Of a stretch of 64,000 nucleotides of DNA, positions 1-9,160 are shown in pieces. Source of the DNA: Larkinella humicola (GTDB lineage: Bacteria; Bacteroidota; Bacteroidia; Cytophagales; Spirosomataceae); assembly GCF_008727875.1 (NCBI RefSeq), contig NZ_VTWS01000006.1, positions 124,001 through 188,000 on the forward strand, given 5' to 3'. Numbering within the stretch: position 1 is the first letter of the stretch; every line of letters starts with the position of its first letter. The position numbers were made by a program, and so were the translations under genes. The notes under the pieces are model-generated. The model was not told the origin of the DNA, did no database searches, and saw only the letters and a list, made by a program, of their open reading frames with translations.

Positions 1-828
1 TCCCGTTATTATTACAAACCGGATCTGCTTTATCAGGAATCCGCGTATCTGTCGTGGCTCCAATCGGTCGTCACCGAACTCAAACAGATTGACCCGGATA
101 AGCCCGTCACCATTGATCTGGACGCATCGGAAAATCTGGTACCGCTTACGAACCGGTTTCACCGTTTCATTCCGGCTATCGACGCCTTCGGGCTTGTTCT
201 GAAGAACTCCTCGCGAGTCGATTCTCAACTGGCTAAACTGCAGGTTCCGTATTTTTTCAGTGAAATTAGCGTCAGCGAATACGCCAAACGTCCAAAAACA
301 ACAACCGGTTTATTTATTGAAAACTGGCAGGATGAACAAACCACCGACTGGGTTAGCTTCAACGGGTTAAAAGACCATGGAGGCCGTGCGAAACGGTCCC
401 TCTGGCAATTGCGTCATACCTGGAAAGGAACGCCCCTGCCAGCATTGCCTCCTCCCATTAAAATTCTGAAACCCGCCCTGGGCACCTTTCCCGGGGCGCA
501 ACTTCCCTACCATGCACTCATCCGCAACACCGATCAATGGACGCTGGTCCAATCGGTTCCGGTCACTTTTCACCTGGAATGGAAACTGGTGAAAATGGAT
601 CGCTTCGAAAATCCCATTTCGGTAAAAAATGTGGGTGAAGGCCCCCGTTTACTGCTAACCATCCCGGAAAATCCATCGAGCTACCAGCTTTATCTGTATG
701 TTCTGAAAGGAAATACGGTTCTGGACATCGCCCGTTCCACGCTCCATACCCCGCTTCAAATCCCGGCCCCTACCCAGCCCAGGGACAGCATCCTTCAACG
801 GCGATCGGCCAGCGTTCGGACAAAATGA
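1..828 (+). CDS. Glycoside hydrolase-like protein, C-terminal part (5' end outside window)
   Basis: The frame is open from the first base to a stop at 826-828, giving the last 275 residues of a longer protein. The part seen resembles the end of a (beta/alpha)8-barrel glycosidase: a strand with FFSEISVSEY, then GLFIENWQD followed by FNGLKDHGGRAKRSLWQL, which is like the closing strands of GH2-type barrels (an acidic strand, then a Gly-Leu-x-Asp turn before the last helix). A beta-rich C-terminal domain of about 110 residues follows. Its 3' end overlaps the convergent GH26-like gene by 34 bases. The catalytic residues cannot be assigned from this fragment. The family is inferred from pattern only; that it is a carbohydrate-active protein is fairly likely given its neighbour. 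Confidence 0.6.
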   Translation, partial: SRYYYKPDLLYQESAYLSWLQSVVTELKQIDPDKPVTIDLDASENLVPLTNRFHRFIPAIDAFGLVLKNSSRVDSQLAKLQVPYFFSEISVSEYAKRPKTTTGLFIENWQDEQTTDWVSFNGLKDHGGRAKRSLWQLRHTWKGTPLPALPPPIKILKPALGTFPGAQLPYHALIRNTDQWTLVQSVPVTFHLEWKLVKMDRFENPISVKNVGEGPRLLLTIPENPSSYQLYLYVLKGNTVLDIARSTLHTPLQIPAPTQPRDSILQRRSASVRTK

Positions 829-2498
829 TCGAATGTCGGCTTGCTGATACGCCAGTCCGGGGCGGGGATCTTGCCCCAGACATTCGGGTTATCGGCCAGA
901 TTGAAGTAACACACGCCAACCACCTCCGGGTGTGCGTTCAGCACGGTGGCGGCCTCTTCCAGCCATTTTTTCTGGAAATCTTCCGGGCCTTTCACCCCAA
1001 ATTCCGTTACAAAAATCGGTTTGTTCACCAATCGCATCCGGTACTGTTTGCGGTCGTAAATGGTCTGGAATGACTCCTGGAGAGCGGGATCGGTTATATT
1101 TTTGTCGGGAAGTCCATAAATCGCCACGCTGATGTAGTCGACGACATCGTCGCCGGGCCACCATTCCAGGGAGCCCCGATCCCCGGCGGGTCCCCACACC
1201 CGCCGGATATTTTTTGCGGTCTTTCCATCAAAATTCATGAAATACCGAAACGCTTTGCTGTATAAAACCGGATCCTGACTTTGCCACGCATACCGCCGGA
1301 TGGGAATCTCCATTTCGTGCGCAAATCGCAAATAAACGGTCTGCGTAGTCGCCGAAATTAGTTGATAAACCGTCCGGAATTCATCGTCATAAACGCCGGA
1401 AACCGTATTTAACAACACATTGGTGTCTTTTCGAATTTTCCGGTCTTTCCACGGCTCCATGCTAATAATTGCATCATGATTTCGCGCCACAACGGCTTTA
1501 AATTCTTTGGCAAAACTTCCGTCCTGAATCGTTCCCAAATCAATAAACAGATGCTCTGCCTGCACGGATTTTGATTTAATCAGGAACTGTTTCGGATCAT
1601 AAACACCAATTTCCGGTTTCGACATTCCCTGCGCAGCCACACTCAGTGCAGACGGTTTTTTGGCCAGATTGGTATTCATCCCATGCTCTTCTTTTTTGAT
1701 TTCCGCGATCGCTTCCCGGATCGAGTCCGAGAGCGACGGATCATCCTTTTCCTTCCGGGAAGCCAGAATAAGAAGAGGTTTATCCATAAACCGCATCCGG
1801 TGTATTTTCCGCTTTATGGCCGTAATGGGATTCGCGATTCGGGGATAGGATGTGGCCAGTTGTTCGGATTTTCCATCGAGGGTAATGCTGATCAAATCCA
1901 CCGCTTCTTCTCCCGGCCAGTACTCGTCGGCTCCGGGATAACCGGCTGGCCCCCAGACCAGCTTAATCTCCGGCGCTACGGTTTTGCAGCGTTTTGCGAA
2001 ATACCGGAACGCATCGATGTATAGAACCGGTGACTGGTACTGCCACGAATAAAGCCGTACCGGCACTTCCATTTCCGGATTCCACCGGAGGTAAATCTCT
2101 GATTTACGTTGGGTTAATGCCTCACAAAACGTTTGGATGGATTCGTCAAACCGGCCCCGCAGAACGTCATCCAGGCCATTCTCCTGACCCGGCGAAACGG
2201 CCATCTGAACGGTGATTAAAGTTGGCAGATCAGCCGGTAGTTCTGAAACCAGTTTTTGCAGAGATGCTTCCTGAACGGTTCGGTCGAGGGTCACCGAAAG
2301 GGTATGAAATGGCTTTGCCAGTTCCGTTTTTAGCGGGCTTTTTCGATCAAATGCCCCAACCGCACGCTCTTCAAAGTCGTGATTGATCAGGGCCACCGGC
2401 GGGCTTTGGTTTTGAAACGGAAAATACGGTTTGAAGAAAACTACCAGGGAAGCGATTACCAGGCCTCCACCCAGTGCGTAAAGAACAATTCTTCTCAT
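795..2498 (-). CDS. Membrane-anchored tandem GH26-like glycosidase
   Basis: The protein has 567 residues from the ATG at 2498, chosen because MRRIVLYALGGGLVIA starts a typical uncleaved signal anchor; an upstream in-frame start at 2573 would put a charged stretch before it. Two homologous GH26-like barrels follow. The C-terminal one has the acid/base motif RFAHEMEIP (E395) and the nucleophile motif PIFVTEFG (E499). The N-terminal one keeps the equivalent RWNPEMEVP (E142), but its nucleophile strand reads PLLILASRK, with Ala246 in place of Glu, so it is probably inactive. Known GH26 enzymes cleave beta-mannans, beta-1,3-xylans or mixed-linkage glucans; the substrate here is unknown. The AraC regulator lies upstream on the same strand. 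The GH26 relation is strong by motifs, specificity is not. Confidence 0.75.
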   Translation of the reverse strand: MRRIVLYALGGGLVIASLVVFFKPYFPFQNQSPPVALINHDFEERAVGAFDRKSPLKTELAKPFHTLSVTLDRTVQEASLQKLVSELPADLPTLITVQMAVSPGQENGLDDVLRGRFDESIQTFCEALTQRKSEIYLRWNPEMEVPVRLYSWQYQSPVLYIDAFRYFAKRCKTVAPEIKLVWGPAGYPGADEYWPGEEAVDLISITLDGKSEQLATSYPRIANPITAIKRKIHRMRFMDKPLLILASRKEKDDPSLSDSIREAIAEIKKEEHGMNTNLAKKPSALSVAAQGMSKPEIGVYDPKQFLIKSKSVQAEHLFIDLGTIQDGSFAKEFKAVVARNHDAIISMEPWKDRKIRKDTNVLLNTVSGVYDDEFRTVYQLISATTQTVYLRFAHEMEIPIRRYAWQSQDPVLYSKAFRYFMNFDGKTAKNIRRVWGPAGDRGSLEWWPGDDVVDYISVAIYGLPDKNITDPALQESFQTIYDRKQYRMRLVNKPIFVTEFGVKGPEDFQKKWLEEAATVLNAHPEVVGVCYFNLADNPNVWGKIPAPDWRISKPTFDHFVRTLADRR

Positions 2499-2623
2499 TT
2501 GATGGTCATCAATGCCTAACGCTGAATGTACAGGACACGCTTTTGCGGGTATCCGTTTGCAGACAGCGGGCAAAATCTGTACCGGGCTTTGTCCTGCGGA
2601 TTAAAAATCCTGGACAGCGGAGG

Positions 2624-3487
2624 TCAGGCGGGGTAACCCGGCGATTGCAACTCCTGACCAGCCTTTCGGAAAGCCGTGGGGCTGCATCCTTTTTGCTTTC
2701 TGAAAAACTTGTTCAAATGGCTTTCATCGGTAAAGCCCAGTTCCCGGGCTATTTCCGTCATCCGCATACTGCTGTGTTTCAGGCGCGCTTCAATGAGTTT
2801 CAGCCGATACCGGGTAATGTATTGTTGCATCGTTTCGGCCGTGTGCTTCTTAAAATACCGCCCCAAGTAGGTCTCCGAAATGCCAAAATGCTGGCTGACG
2901 GCTTCCGCTCTGATTTTGTCCGGCTCATAAATGGTATTCTGGATGTATGCCAGAATGTCCAGCGCTTTTTCATCGGTATTCTCGCTCACCTGTTCGGGCA
3001 TATACCGGGCAATGTTCCGGGCCACCACCACAATGAGCGTATTGACCAGTTGCTGAATCAGTTCTTTATTGTACAGATCCCGATTCTCATATTCCCGGAC
3101 AATGGCTTCGATGAGCGGCTGGACCAGGCCTTTATCCGGCTGGTTTTTCAGAATGCAGCCCGGCTGGTGATTCGCATTTTGCAGAATGTACTCCAGCCGC
3201 TGAATACTGCCCGTTGGCAGAGCGCCCGATTGAATGTAAATGTCGTTGAATCGCAGGAAGAAAAACTGCGTGGTGGTTTCAATTTCAAACGAATGACAAT
3301 CTTCCGGCGTAATCAGAAACAGGTGCCCCGCGCGGTATGCAAACTGGTTTTGGTTGATGCATTGCCGTCCAGTGCCCGACAGAATATAGATTAGTTCGAA
3401 AAATGAATGCTGGTGTTCGGACTTCGGGCATTCGTCGAGCGTTTTACATACAATCTCGAACGGTTCGTGCAAACTTTCCTTTTTCAT
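2624..3487 (-). CDS. AraC family transcriptional regulator
   Basis: This 287-residue protein has the usual two-domain AraC layout. Residues 1-150 form a cupin-like sensor, with HQHSFFELIYILSG near residue 25, where the His/Glu pattern is typical of the ligand barrel. Residues 180-287 hold two helix-turn-helix units, with QHFGISETYLGRYFKKH and ARELGFTDESHLNKFFRKQ ending in the conserved G(C/F)SPTAFR. It is divergent from the oxidoreductase gene (89 bp between the starts) and upstream of, and codirectional with, the tandem GH26-like gene (125 bp gap). It could regulate either; AraC proteins with this layout often answer to a sugar or an aromatic compound, but the ligand cannot be read from the sequence. 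Confidence 0.92.
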   Translation of the reverse strand: MKKESLHEPFEIVCKTLDECPKSEHQHSFFELIYILSGTGRQCINQNQFAYRAGHLFLITPEDCHSFEIETTTQFFFLRFNDIYIQSGALPTGSIQRLEYILQNANHQPGCILKNQPDKGLVQPLIEAIVREYENRDLYNKELIQQLVNTLIVVVARNIARYMPEQVSENTDEKALDILAYIQNTIYEPDKIRAEAVSQHFGISETYLGRYFKKHTAETMQQYITRYRLKLIEARLKHSSMRMTEIARELGFTDESHLNKFFRKQKGCSPTAFRKAGQELQSPGYPA

Positions 3488-3576
3488 GCCACGAAATTAC
3501 CAATTTACCGAAAATATATACCGCATACTTTCACACTATCCGGTATAATTTTGCGCTATATGTAAACAATCCGAAA
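3488..3576. promoter_or_regulatory. Divergent promoter region between araC-type gene and oxidoreductase
   Basis: This is an 89-bp AT-rich divergent gap. On the plus strand TAATTTTG at 3546-3553 matches the Bacteroidota -7 consensus TAnnTTTG and lies 23 bases before the oxidoreductase ATG; a clear -33 TTTG box was not found at the expected distance. On the minus strand a TATATTTTC stretch may serve the regulator. An AraC-type regulator commonly acts in such a shared region. The functional reading is inference. Confidence 0.4.
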
Positions 3577-4518
3577 ATGAAAGCAATACGTTTGAATGGT
3601 TTTGGTGGGGTAGAGCAGTTAGTTCAGCAGGAACTCCCTACGCCGACGATAAAAGATGACGAGGTGCTGATTCAGGCCAAAGCCCTTAGCATCAATCCGG
3701 TGGATGTGAAAACCCGGGCCGGAAAAGGAATGGCCGGTCCACTTAAAGATGAAAAACCGCTTATCCTGGGTTGGGATATTTCCGGTACGATCACTGAAAT
3801 CGGGAAAAACGTCATGGACTTTCGGATGGGTGATGCGGTTTTTGGCATGGTGAACTTTCCAGGTCACGGCAAAACCTACGCCGAATTCGTGGCCGCCCCG
3901 TCTTCACACCTGGCACTGAAACCCGCCAGCATCCCGCACGAAGTAGCCGCGGCCACCACGCTGGCTGCCCTGACCGCCTGGCAGGCACTGGTCAATCACG
4001 CCCGGATTCAGCCCGGACAAAAGGTGTTGATTCATGCCGCAGCCGGTGGTGTGGGACATTTTGCCGTGCAGTTTGCCAAACAATTGGGGGCTTACGTCGT
4101 CGGCACCTCCTCGGCGGCCAACCGGGATTTTGTGCTGAATCTGGGCGCCGATGAACACATCGATTACCAGACACAGCGGTTTGAAGAGGCCGTGTCCGGT
4201 GTTGATTTTGTGCTCGATACCCTGGGCGGAGAAACCATCGACCGCTCGCTGGACGTGATCAAACCCGGAGGCTCCATCATCAGTATTCCGAGTGGGTTGA
4301 ACGAACAGGTAGTCGAAAAAGCAAAAGCACGGGGGATCCACGGGGCTACGTTCCGCGTACAATCCAACGGCGAAGACATGAAAACGCTCGCCGGTTTACT
4401 GGAAAAAGGGACGCTCAAGGCCCACGTATTCAAAACCTATTCCTTCGATCAGATGGCCGAAGCTCATCGGCAGATCGAGACCGGGAAAACCGTAGGCAAA
4501 GTCATCGTGACCATCTAA
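3577..4518 (+). CDS. NADPH-dependent medium-chain oxidoreductase (quinone reductase-like)
   Basis: The protein has 313 residues; the ATG at 3577 starts the canonical MKAIRLNGFGG of this family, and longer in-frame starts reach into the divergent promoter and were not chosen. It belongs to the zinc-free medium-chain dehydrogenase/reductase group: an N-terminal GroES-like domain (about 1-120), then a Rossmann domain with the nucleotide motif AAAGGVGHFAVQFAK near residue 155. The zinc-binding Cys/His set of alcohol dehydrogenases is absent. Such enzymes reduce quinones or activated alkenes in the cytosol with NADPH. It is transcribed away from the AraC gene and may be controlled by it. Family assignment is firm; the substrate is unknown. 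Confidence 0.9.
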   Translation: MKAIRLNGFGGVEQLVQQELPTPTIKDDEVLIQAKALSINPVDVKTRAGKGMAGPLKDEKPLILGWDISGTITEIGKNVMDFRMGDAVFGMVNFPGHGKTYAEFVAAPSSHLALKPASIPHEVAAATTLAALTAWQALVNHARIQPGQKVLIHAAAGGVGHFAVQFAKQLGAYVVGTSSAANRDFVLNLGADEHIDYQTQRFEEAVSGVDFVLDTLGGETIDRSLDVIKPGGSIISIPSGLNEQVVEKAKARGIHGATFRVQSNGEDMKTLAGLLEKGTLKAHVFKTYSFDQMAEAHRQIETGKTVGKVIVTI

Positions 4519-4632
4519 CCGCATTTGGACGACTGTGCAACCCGATTTCTGGCGCGTCTCTTTTGAAATGGCCCGGTTAAACTTTTAAACCAGCGGGTAG
4601 ACTTGCGGAACCAGAAAGCTTTTGAGGAGGAG

Positions 4633-4655
4633 AGACGGGCAACGACTGCCCGTCT
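4633..4655 (+). repeat. Intergenic hairpin, 9-bp stem
   Basis: AGACGGGCA at 4633-4641 pairs perfectly with TGCCCGTCT at 4647-4655 across a 5-base loop, in the gap between the oxidoreductase stop and the rhamnosidase start. No T tract follows, so it is not a classical terminator. It could be an mRNA processing or 5' leader structure; this is inference. Confidence 0.45.
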
Positions 4656-4686
4656 TAACCAGCCTGCGAAAGCCCCCGAACGCGTC

Positions 4687-7476
4687 ATGAGACTGCCCTT
4701 TTATCCGCTGCTCTTTTTTTGCCTGATTATTTTCCGGGCCTGGACCGCCGAACCGGTTCAGCTCACCCGGCTTCGGTGCGATTCCCGGGAGCATCCGCTC
4801 GGTGTCGAAAGCCGTCAGCCCCGGTTGAGCTGGCAGTTGGTGTCGGCGGTTCGGGGGCAAAAGCAAACCGCTTACCGGATTCTGGTGTCCGACCATCCAC
4901 AGACGCTGGCGGCTGGTCAGGGCAACCTCTGGGATTCGGGCAAACGCGTCTCCGACCAGTCGATTCAGGTGCCGTACGAAGGAAAACCGCTGTTGGCGAG
5001 CCAGTCGTATTACTGGAAAGTGCAAACCTGGGACAAAGACGGCCAACCGTCGGGTTGGAGTGCCCCCGCCACCTGGCAAATGGGTTTGCTGACCAAAGCC
5101 GACTGGGGCAAGGCGCAGTGGATTGCGCTGGAAGAACTGCCGGCATCGGAGCGGATTGTTCCGTTTGTCCACGACCCCAATGCAGCCAAACCGTTGGGAG
5201 ACCGGAAATCGGCCCAGAATGCGCTGCCCCAGTTCCGGAAAGAATTTCGGCTGGAAAAACCGCTGAAGCGAGCCACGGCTTTCATCTCCGGCCTGGGTCA
5301 TTACGAACTGAGCCTCAACGGGCAACGCGTGAAAGATCATTTCATCGATCCCGGCTGGACGAACTACGATCACTCCGCCCTGTATGCAACGTACGACGTA
5401 ACGACCGCGCTCAGAAGGGGCGCAAACGTATTGAGTGCGCTCCTCGGCAACGGTTTCTATAACATTCCCGTTGAACGCTACCGGAAAATTGTGGGCTCGT
5501 TTGGCTATCCAAAACTAATCTGCAAGCTGCACCTGGCATACGAAGACGGGACACATCAGGAGGTAGTTACCGATCAATCATGGAAAGTGACGCAAAGCCC
5601 GATCACCTATTCGAGCATTTACGGGGGTGAAGACTGGGATGCCACCCGAGAAATACCGGGCTGGATGGAGGCTGGTTTTGATGATACCGGCTGGCAAACT
5701 CCGCTCGTGGTTCAGGGATCGCCCCAACTGCGGTCGCAAACCGCACCGCCGGTCAAGATCATGGAAACCTTCAAACCGGTGCGGATCACGCAGCCCAAAG
5801 CCGGTATTTACGTGATCGATCTGGGGCAGAACATGTCTGGGATTCCGCAGATTTCGGTAACGGGAAAAACCGGTTCCATCATCAAAATAACGCCCGGCGA
5901 GTTGTTGGGTGACGATAGTCTGGTCACGCAGCAGTCCAGCGGCCAACCGCATTTTTACCGGTATACCCTCAAAGGAACCGGCACCGAAACCTGGCATCCG
6001 CGCTTCACCTATTACGGTTTCCGGTATCTGCAAATTGAAGGCGCGGTTCCCGCCCAGGGCCTGCTGAGCACGATCGCAATGCCCTCCGCCGATATTCCGG
6101 TTTTGAAAGCCGTCAAAGGACTGCACATTCGGGGTTCTGCCGAAACCGTCGGGGCGTTTTCGTGTTCAAACGAGTTGTTCAACCGCATCGACCGACTCAT
6201 CGACTGGGCCATCAAAAGCAACATGGTGAGCACGCTCACCGATTGCCCGCACCGCGAGAAACTGGGCTGGCTGGAGGAGACGCACCTGATGAGTGGTTCG
6301 GCCCGGTATACCTACGATCTGGCAACGCTGCTGCCGAAAATCATTCGGGATATGCAGTCGGCGCAGTTGGCCAACGGCCTCATTCCCGACATTGCCCCCG
6401 AGTATACCGCCTTCGCCAGCGGTTTTCGTGACTCCCCGGAATGGGGCAGCGCCGGGGTGATTCTGCCGTGGTATACTTACCAGTGGTACGGTGATAAAAG
6501 CATTCTGGTGGAAAGTTACGACATGATGAAAAAGTACGTGGCCTACCTGGGCACCAAAGCCAATAACCACATTCTGACCCACGGTTTGGGCGACTGGTGC
6601 GATCTGGGGCCTAAACCGCCGGGCGAATCGCAGTTGACGCCCAAGGGCATTACGGCCACAGCCACCTACTTTTACGACCTGACCATTCTGGAAAAAACCG
6701 CCCGTTTGCTGGGCAAAACCGCCGATGCCGATCGTTTTCAGCAATTGGCTCAGGCCGTTAAAAAGGCGTTCAACGAAACGTATTACGACGCCCAAAAAGG
6801 GCAGTATGGATCGGGGAGCCAGACGTCCAACGCCATGCCGATTTACATGAATCTGGTGACGCCCGACAACCAGGCCGCCGTGACAGCCAGTTTATTGAAA
6901 AACCTCAAAGACAACCATTACAGCCTGACGGCGGGCGACATCGGGTTCCGGTATTTGCTGCTGGCGCTGGGTCAGGTCGGCGCTTCGGACGCCATCTACG
7001 CCATGAACAACCGTGCCGATGTGCCGGGCTACGGTTACCAACTGGCCCACGGCGCCACCGCCCTGACCGAATCCTGGCCCGCCCTGCGGTTTGTCTCCAA
7101 CAACCACTTCATGCTCGGGCACCTCATGGAATGGCTTTACGGCGGCCTGGGCGGGATTCAGCAGGACGAAAACGTGCCGGGATTCAAAGCCATCGTGATC
7201 AAGCCCGAGGTCGTGGGAGACATCACCCACACCCGCGTCCGGTATCATTCGCCTTACGGCCCGATCCGGAGTGAATGGAAAAAAACCGGCACCCAACTGG
7301 AACTGATGGTGAGCATTCCGGCCAACACCACCGCAACGGTGTATCTCCCCACCGGCAATGCTGTTCTGGAAAGTGGCAAAGCCCTCGATCAGCAGAAAGA
7401 CATCAAGGTGTTACGAACGGAAGCCAACCAAACCGTCGTAGCTATTGGTTCAGGCAGTTATGTCTTTAAACTTTAA
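4687..7476 (+). CDS. Alpha-L-rhamnosidase, GH78
   Basis: The protein has 929 residues. The start at 4687 is chosen because MRLPFYPLLFFCLIIF begins a signal peptide ending at TAEP. The order is that of GH78: N-terminal beta domains starting VQLTRLRCDSREHPLG, a rhamnosidase N domain with FRKEFRLEKPLKRATAFISG, then the (alpha/alpha)6 barrel with DCPHREKLGW (D519-W528), the acidic motif carrying the proposed general acid, and a C-terminal beta-sandwich ending in the usual KVLRTEANQTVVAIGSGSY. It releases terminal alpha-L-rhamnose from plant or bacterial glycans, probably in the periplasm because no T9SS tail is present. It converges on susD-susC, so the three probably form a rhamnose-glycan utilization locus. 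Confidence 0.95.
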   Translation: MRLPFYPLLFFCLIIFRAWTAEPVQLTRLRCDSREHPLGVESRQPRLSWQLVSAVRGQKQTAYRILVSDHPQTLAAGQGNLWDSGKRVSDQSIQVPYEGKPLLASQSYYWKVQTWDKDGQPSGWSAPATWQMGLLTKADWGKAQWIALEELPASERIVPFVHDPNAAKPLGDRKSAQNALPQFRKEFRLEKPLKRATAFISGLGHYELSLNGQRVKDHFIDPGWTNYDHSALYATYDVTTALRRGANVLSALLGNGFYNIPVERYRKIVGSFGYPKLICKLHLAYEDGTHQEVVTDQSWKVTQSPITYSSIYGGEDWDATREIPGWMEAGFDDTGWQTPLVVQGSPQLRSQTAPPVKIMETFKPVRITQPKAGIYVIDLGQNMSGIPQISVTGKTGSIIKITPGELLGDDSLVTQQSSGQPHFYRYTLKGTGTETWHPRFTYYGFRYLQIEGAVPAQGLLSTIAMPSADIPVLKAVKGLHIRGSAETVGAFSCSNELFNRIDRLIDWAIKSNMVSTLTDCPHREKLGWLEETHLMSGSARYTYDLATLLPKIIRDMQSAQLANGLIPDIAPEYTAFASGFRDSPEWGSAGVILPWYTYQWYGDKSILVESYDMMKKYVAYLGTKANNHILTHGLGDWCDLGPKPPGESQLTPKGITATATYFYDLTILEKTARLLGKTADADRFQQLAQAVKKAFNETYYDAQKGQYGSGSQTSNAMPIYMNLVTPDNQAAVTASLLKNLKDNHYSLTAGDIGFRYLLLALGQVGASDAIYAMNNRADVPGYGYQLAHGATALTESWPALRFVSNNHFMLGHLMEWLYGGLGGIQQDENVPGFKAIVIKPEVVGDITHTRVRYHSPYGPIRSEWKKTGTQLELMVSIPANTTATVYLPTGNAVLESGKALDQQKDIKVLRTEANQTVVAIGSGSYVFKL

Positions 7477-7551
7477 ATAACGAATATTGAATGTCGAATA
7501 ACGAATATCGAAAGCCGGATCAATCACTTCGATATTCGTTATTCAATATTC
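7475..7551. repeat. Heptad-register hairpin element A
   Basis: The left arm is made of 7-nt units in phase (GAATATT at 7482, GAATGTC at 7489, then units at 7496 and 7503), the right arm of reverse-complement units (GATATTC at 7531, GTTATTC at 7538, AATATTC at 7545). Bases 7496-7512 pair perfectly with 7528-7544 (17 bp, 15-base loop). It fills the gap between the convergent rhamnosidase and susD genes and begins inside the rhamnosidase stop codon. It could act as a bidirectional terminator; see the finding on heptad hairpins. Confidence 0.85.
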
Positions 7552-7561
7552 CTTTGCTTTT

Positions 7562-9061
7562 TCACCACCCCGGATTCTGCGTCAGATTCGGATTGAGCTG
7601 GCGTTCTTTGGCGGGAATGGGAAACAGATAATGTTTCTTTTCATCGAAAGGACGACCTTTGGAGGTCAATTCCAGATACGCTTTTTTCCAGCGAACCAGG
7701 TCCCGCCAGCGGTGACCTTCCAGCCCAAGCTCCACCACCCGTTCGTGGGCGATCCACTCCATAAATGCGGTTTTCGACAAACCGGGGTCGAGTTCCTTCA
7801 AGCCCGCCCGTTTCCGAACGCGGTTGACGGCGGCATAGGCCTCGGCAGTCGGCCCGGAGGCTGAATTGGTGGCTTCGGCAAACATCAGCAGAACATCGGC
7901 AAAACGCAGCAGCCGGATGTTGACGTCCGACCCCGTCGTCCAGTCGAACTCGTTCCCGCCATCTTTCTGGTATTTTCGAACGGCAAAATCCGCCGGCAAA
8001 ACGTCGAACCAGGAGGTGTACTCCAGCACTTTGTAATAATCCAGCCCGTCGAATTTGCTCCCCTGTGGCCCAAAAACCGACGCCAGCAGACGCGTGTCGC
8101 CCACTTCAAACTGCTTGACATACCATTCCGACGGAATCACGTTGTTGTAGGCCCGGCCCCGAACGCCCATTTCGAGGGGCCGTAACCCGCCCGTTCCGCA
8201 TTCGTCACAGAACGCACCGGGATTGACCGTTGCCGAAAACTGGACTTCAAAAAGTGACTCCTTGTTGTTCTCATTGACATTCGTGTGGTTATCGCGGTAG
8301 TTCGGCACCAGATCGTAGGCGTTGGAGTCGATGATCTCCTTAAACAGTTTGGCTGCGGCCGCGTAATCGGTCTGGCTGTTGGTCAGGTTGGCCCGATACA
8401 GCAAGGCTTTGGCCCGGAACCCTTTGGCGGCTCCGCGCGTGGCCCGGCCAATTTCGTCGCCTTCATACAAAACCGGCAAGCGTTTTTCGGCTTCCTCGAA
8501 ATCTTTCAGAATGGCCGCATACACCTGCGGAACCGCAATCCGGGTCGGTTGCTTCTCTTCGGGTTTGCTCACATCGACTACTTTCAGAATCAGCGGCACA
8601 TCGCCGAAATTCGTCACCAGCGTGAAGTAATACATCGCCCGCAGAAAATACGCTTCGCCCAGCAACCGGCTCTTCTTTGCTTCGTTCATCGGAACGCCCG
8701 GAATGCGGGTGATGGCCAGATTAGCCCGGTAAATTCCCTGGTAACAACCGGTCCAGAGGAAATTGTATACTTCCGTAGTGGCATCGGCTTCGGCTTCGCG
8801 CATCAACACCAGACTCGGACTGGTCGACACCGTGGCCTCGGTTTCGTCCGACATCAGTTCCTGGGTCAAATGCATGATCTGGGAATACAGATCCGGCGAC
8901 GCCAGGGTCGCATAAGTCGCATTGACGGCCTTGAGTGCATCTTCTTCCGTTTTGTAATAGTTATCCGTCGTCAGCACATTCACATTCTGAACGTCCAGCG
9001 CCTTGTCGCTGCAACCAGCCACCAACCCGGCCACCAGCAAAAGCGTGCTTATCTTTTTCAT
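7562..9061 (-). CDS. SusD/RagB family nutrient-binding lipoprotein
   Basis: The protein has 499 residues and begins with a lipoprotein signal: MKKISTLLLVAGLVAGC, with lipid attachment at Cys17. It has the SusD-family TPR-helical fold signatures: LTTDNYYKTEEDALKAVNA near the start, YRANLAITRIPG with EAYFLRAMYYFTLVTNFGD near residue 130, and the C-terminal RVVELGLEGHRWRDLVRWK followed by HYLFPIPAKERQLNPNL. SusD proteins form the lid of the SusC transporter at the cell surface and bind glycan. It is co-transcribed after susC, separated by hairpin element B, and probably binds a rhamnose-containing oligosaccharide given the convergent GH78 gene. Confidence 0.97.
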   Translation of the reverse strand: MKKISTLLLVAGLVAGCSDKALDVQNVNVLTTDNYYKTEEDALKAVNATYATLASPDLYSQIMHLTQELMSDETEATVSTSPSLVLMREAEADATTEVYNFLWTGCYQGIYRANLAITRIPGVPMNEAKKSRLLGEAYFLRAMYYFTLVTNFGDVPLILKVVDVSKPEEKQPTRIAVPQVYAAILKDFEEAEKRLPVLYEGDEIGRATRGAAKGFRAKALLYRANLTNSQTDYAAAAKLFKEIIDSNAYDLVPNYRDNHTNVNENNKESLFEVQFSATVNPGAFCDECGTGGLRPLEMGVRGRAYNNVIPSEWYVKQFEVGDTRLLASVFGPQGSKFDGLDYYKVLEYTSWFDVLPADFAVRKYQKDGGNEFDWTTGSDVNIRLLRFADVLLMFAEATNSASGPTAEAYAAVNRVRKRAGLKELDPGLSKTAFMEWIAHERVVELGLEGHRWRDLVRWKKAYLELTSKGRPFDEKKHYLFPIPAKERQLNPNLTQNPGW

Positions 9062-9068
9062 ATGAACT

Positions 9069-9160
9069 CGGTTTTCAGTTCACGGTTTTCAGTTTACGGT
9101 GGGCTGGCGCGCGTACAGGTTGAATGCGTCAGCTCACCGTAAACTGAAAACCGTAAACCA
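9069..9160. repeat. Heptad-register hairpin element B, between susC and susD
   Basis: On the plus strand the units CGGTTTT (9069, 9083) and CAGTTCA / CAGTTTA (9076, 9090) alternate in a 14-bp double heptad; the other arm holds TAAACTG (9140) and AAAACCG (9147). Bases 9082-9101 pair perfectly with 9135-9154 (20 bp, 33-base loop). In the mRNA it directly follows the susC stop and ends about 20 bases before the susD ATG. Such a structure could set the SusC:SusD ratio or protect the mRNA; this is inference. Confidence 0.85.

Noticed and set aside
2474-3394. Plus-strand 306-codon frame opposite the AraC gene
   Set aside because: Antisense shadow of a well-supported AraC gene; sequence is compositionally biased and unlike any domain.
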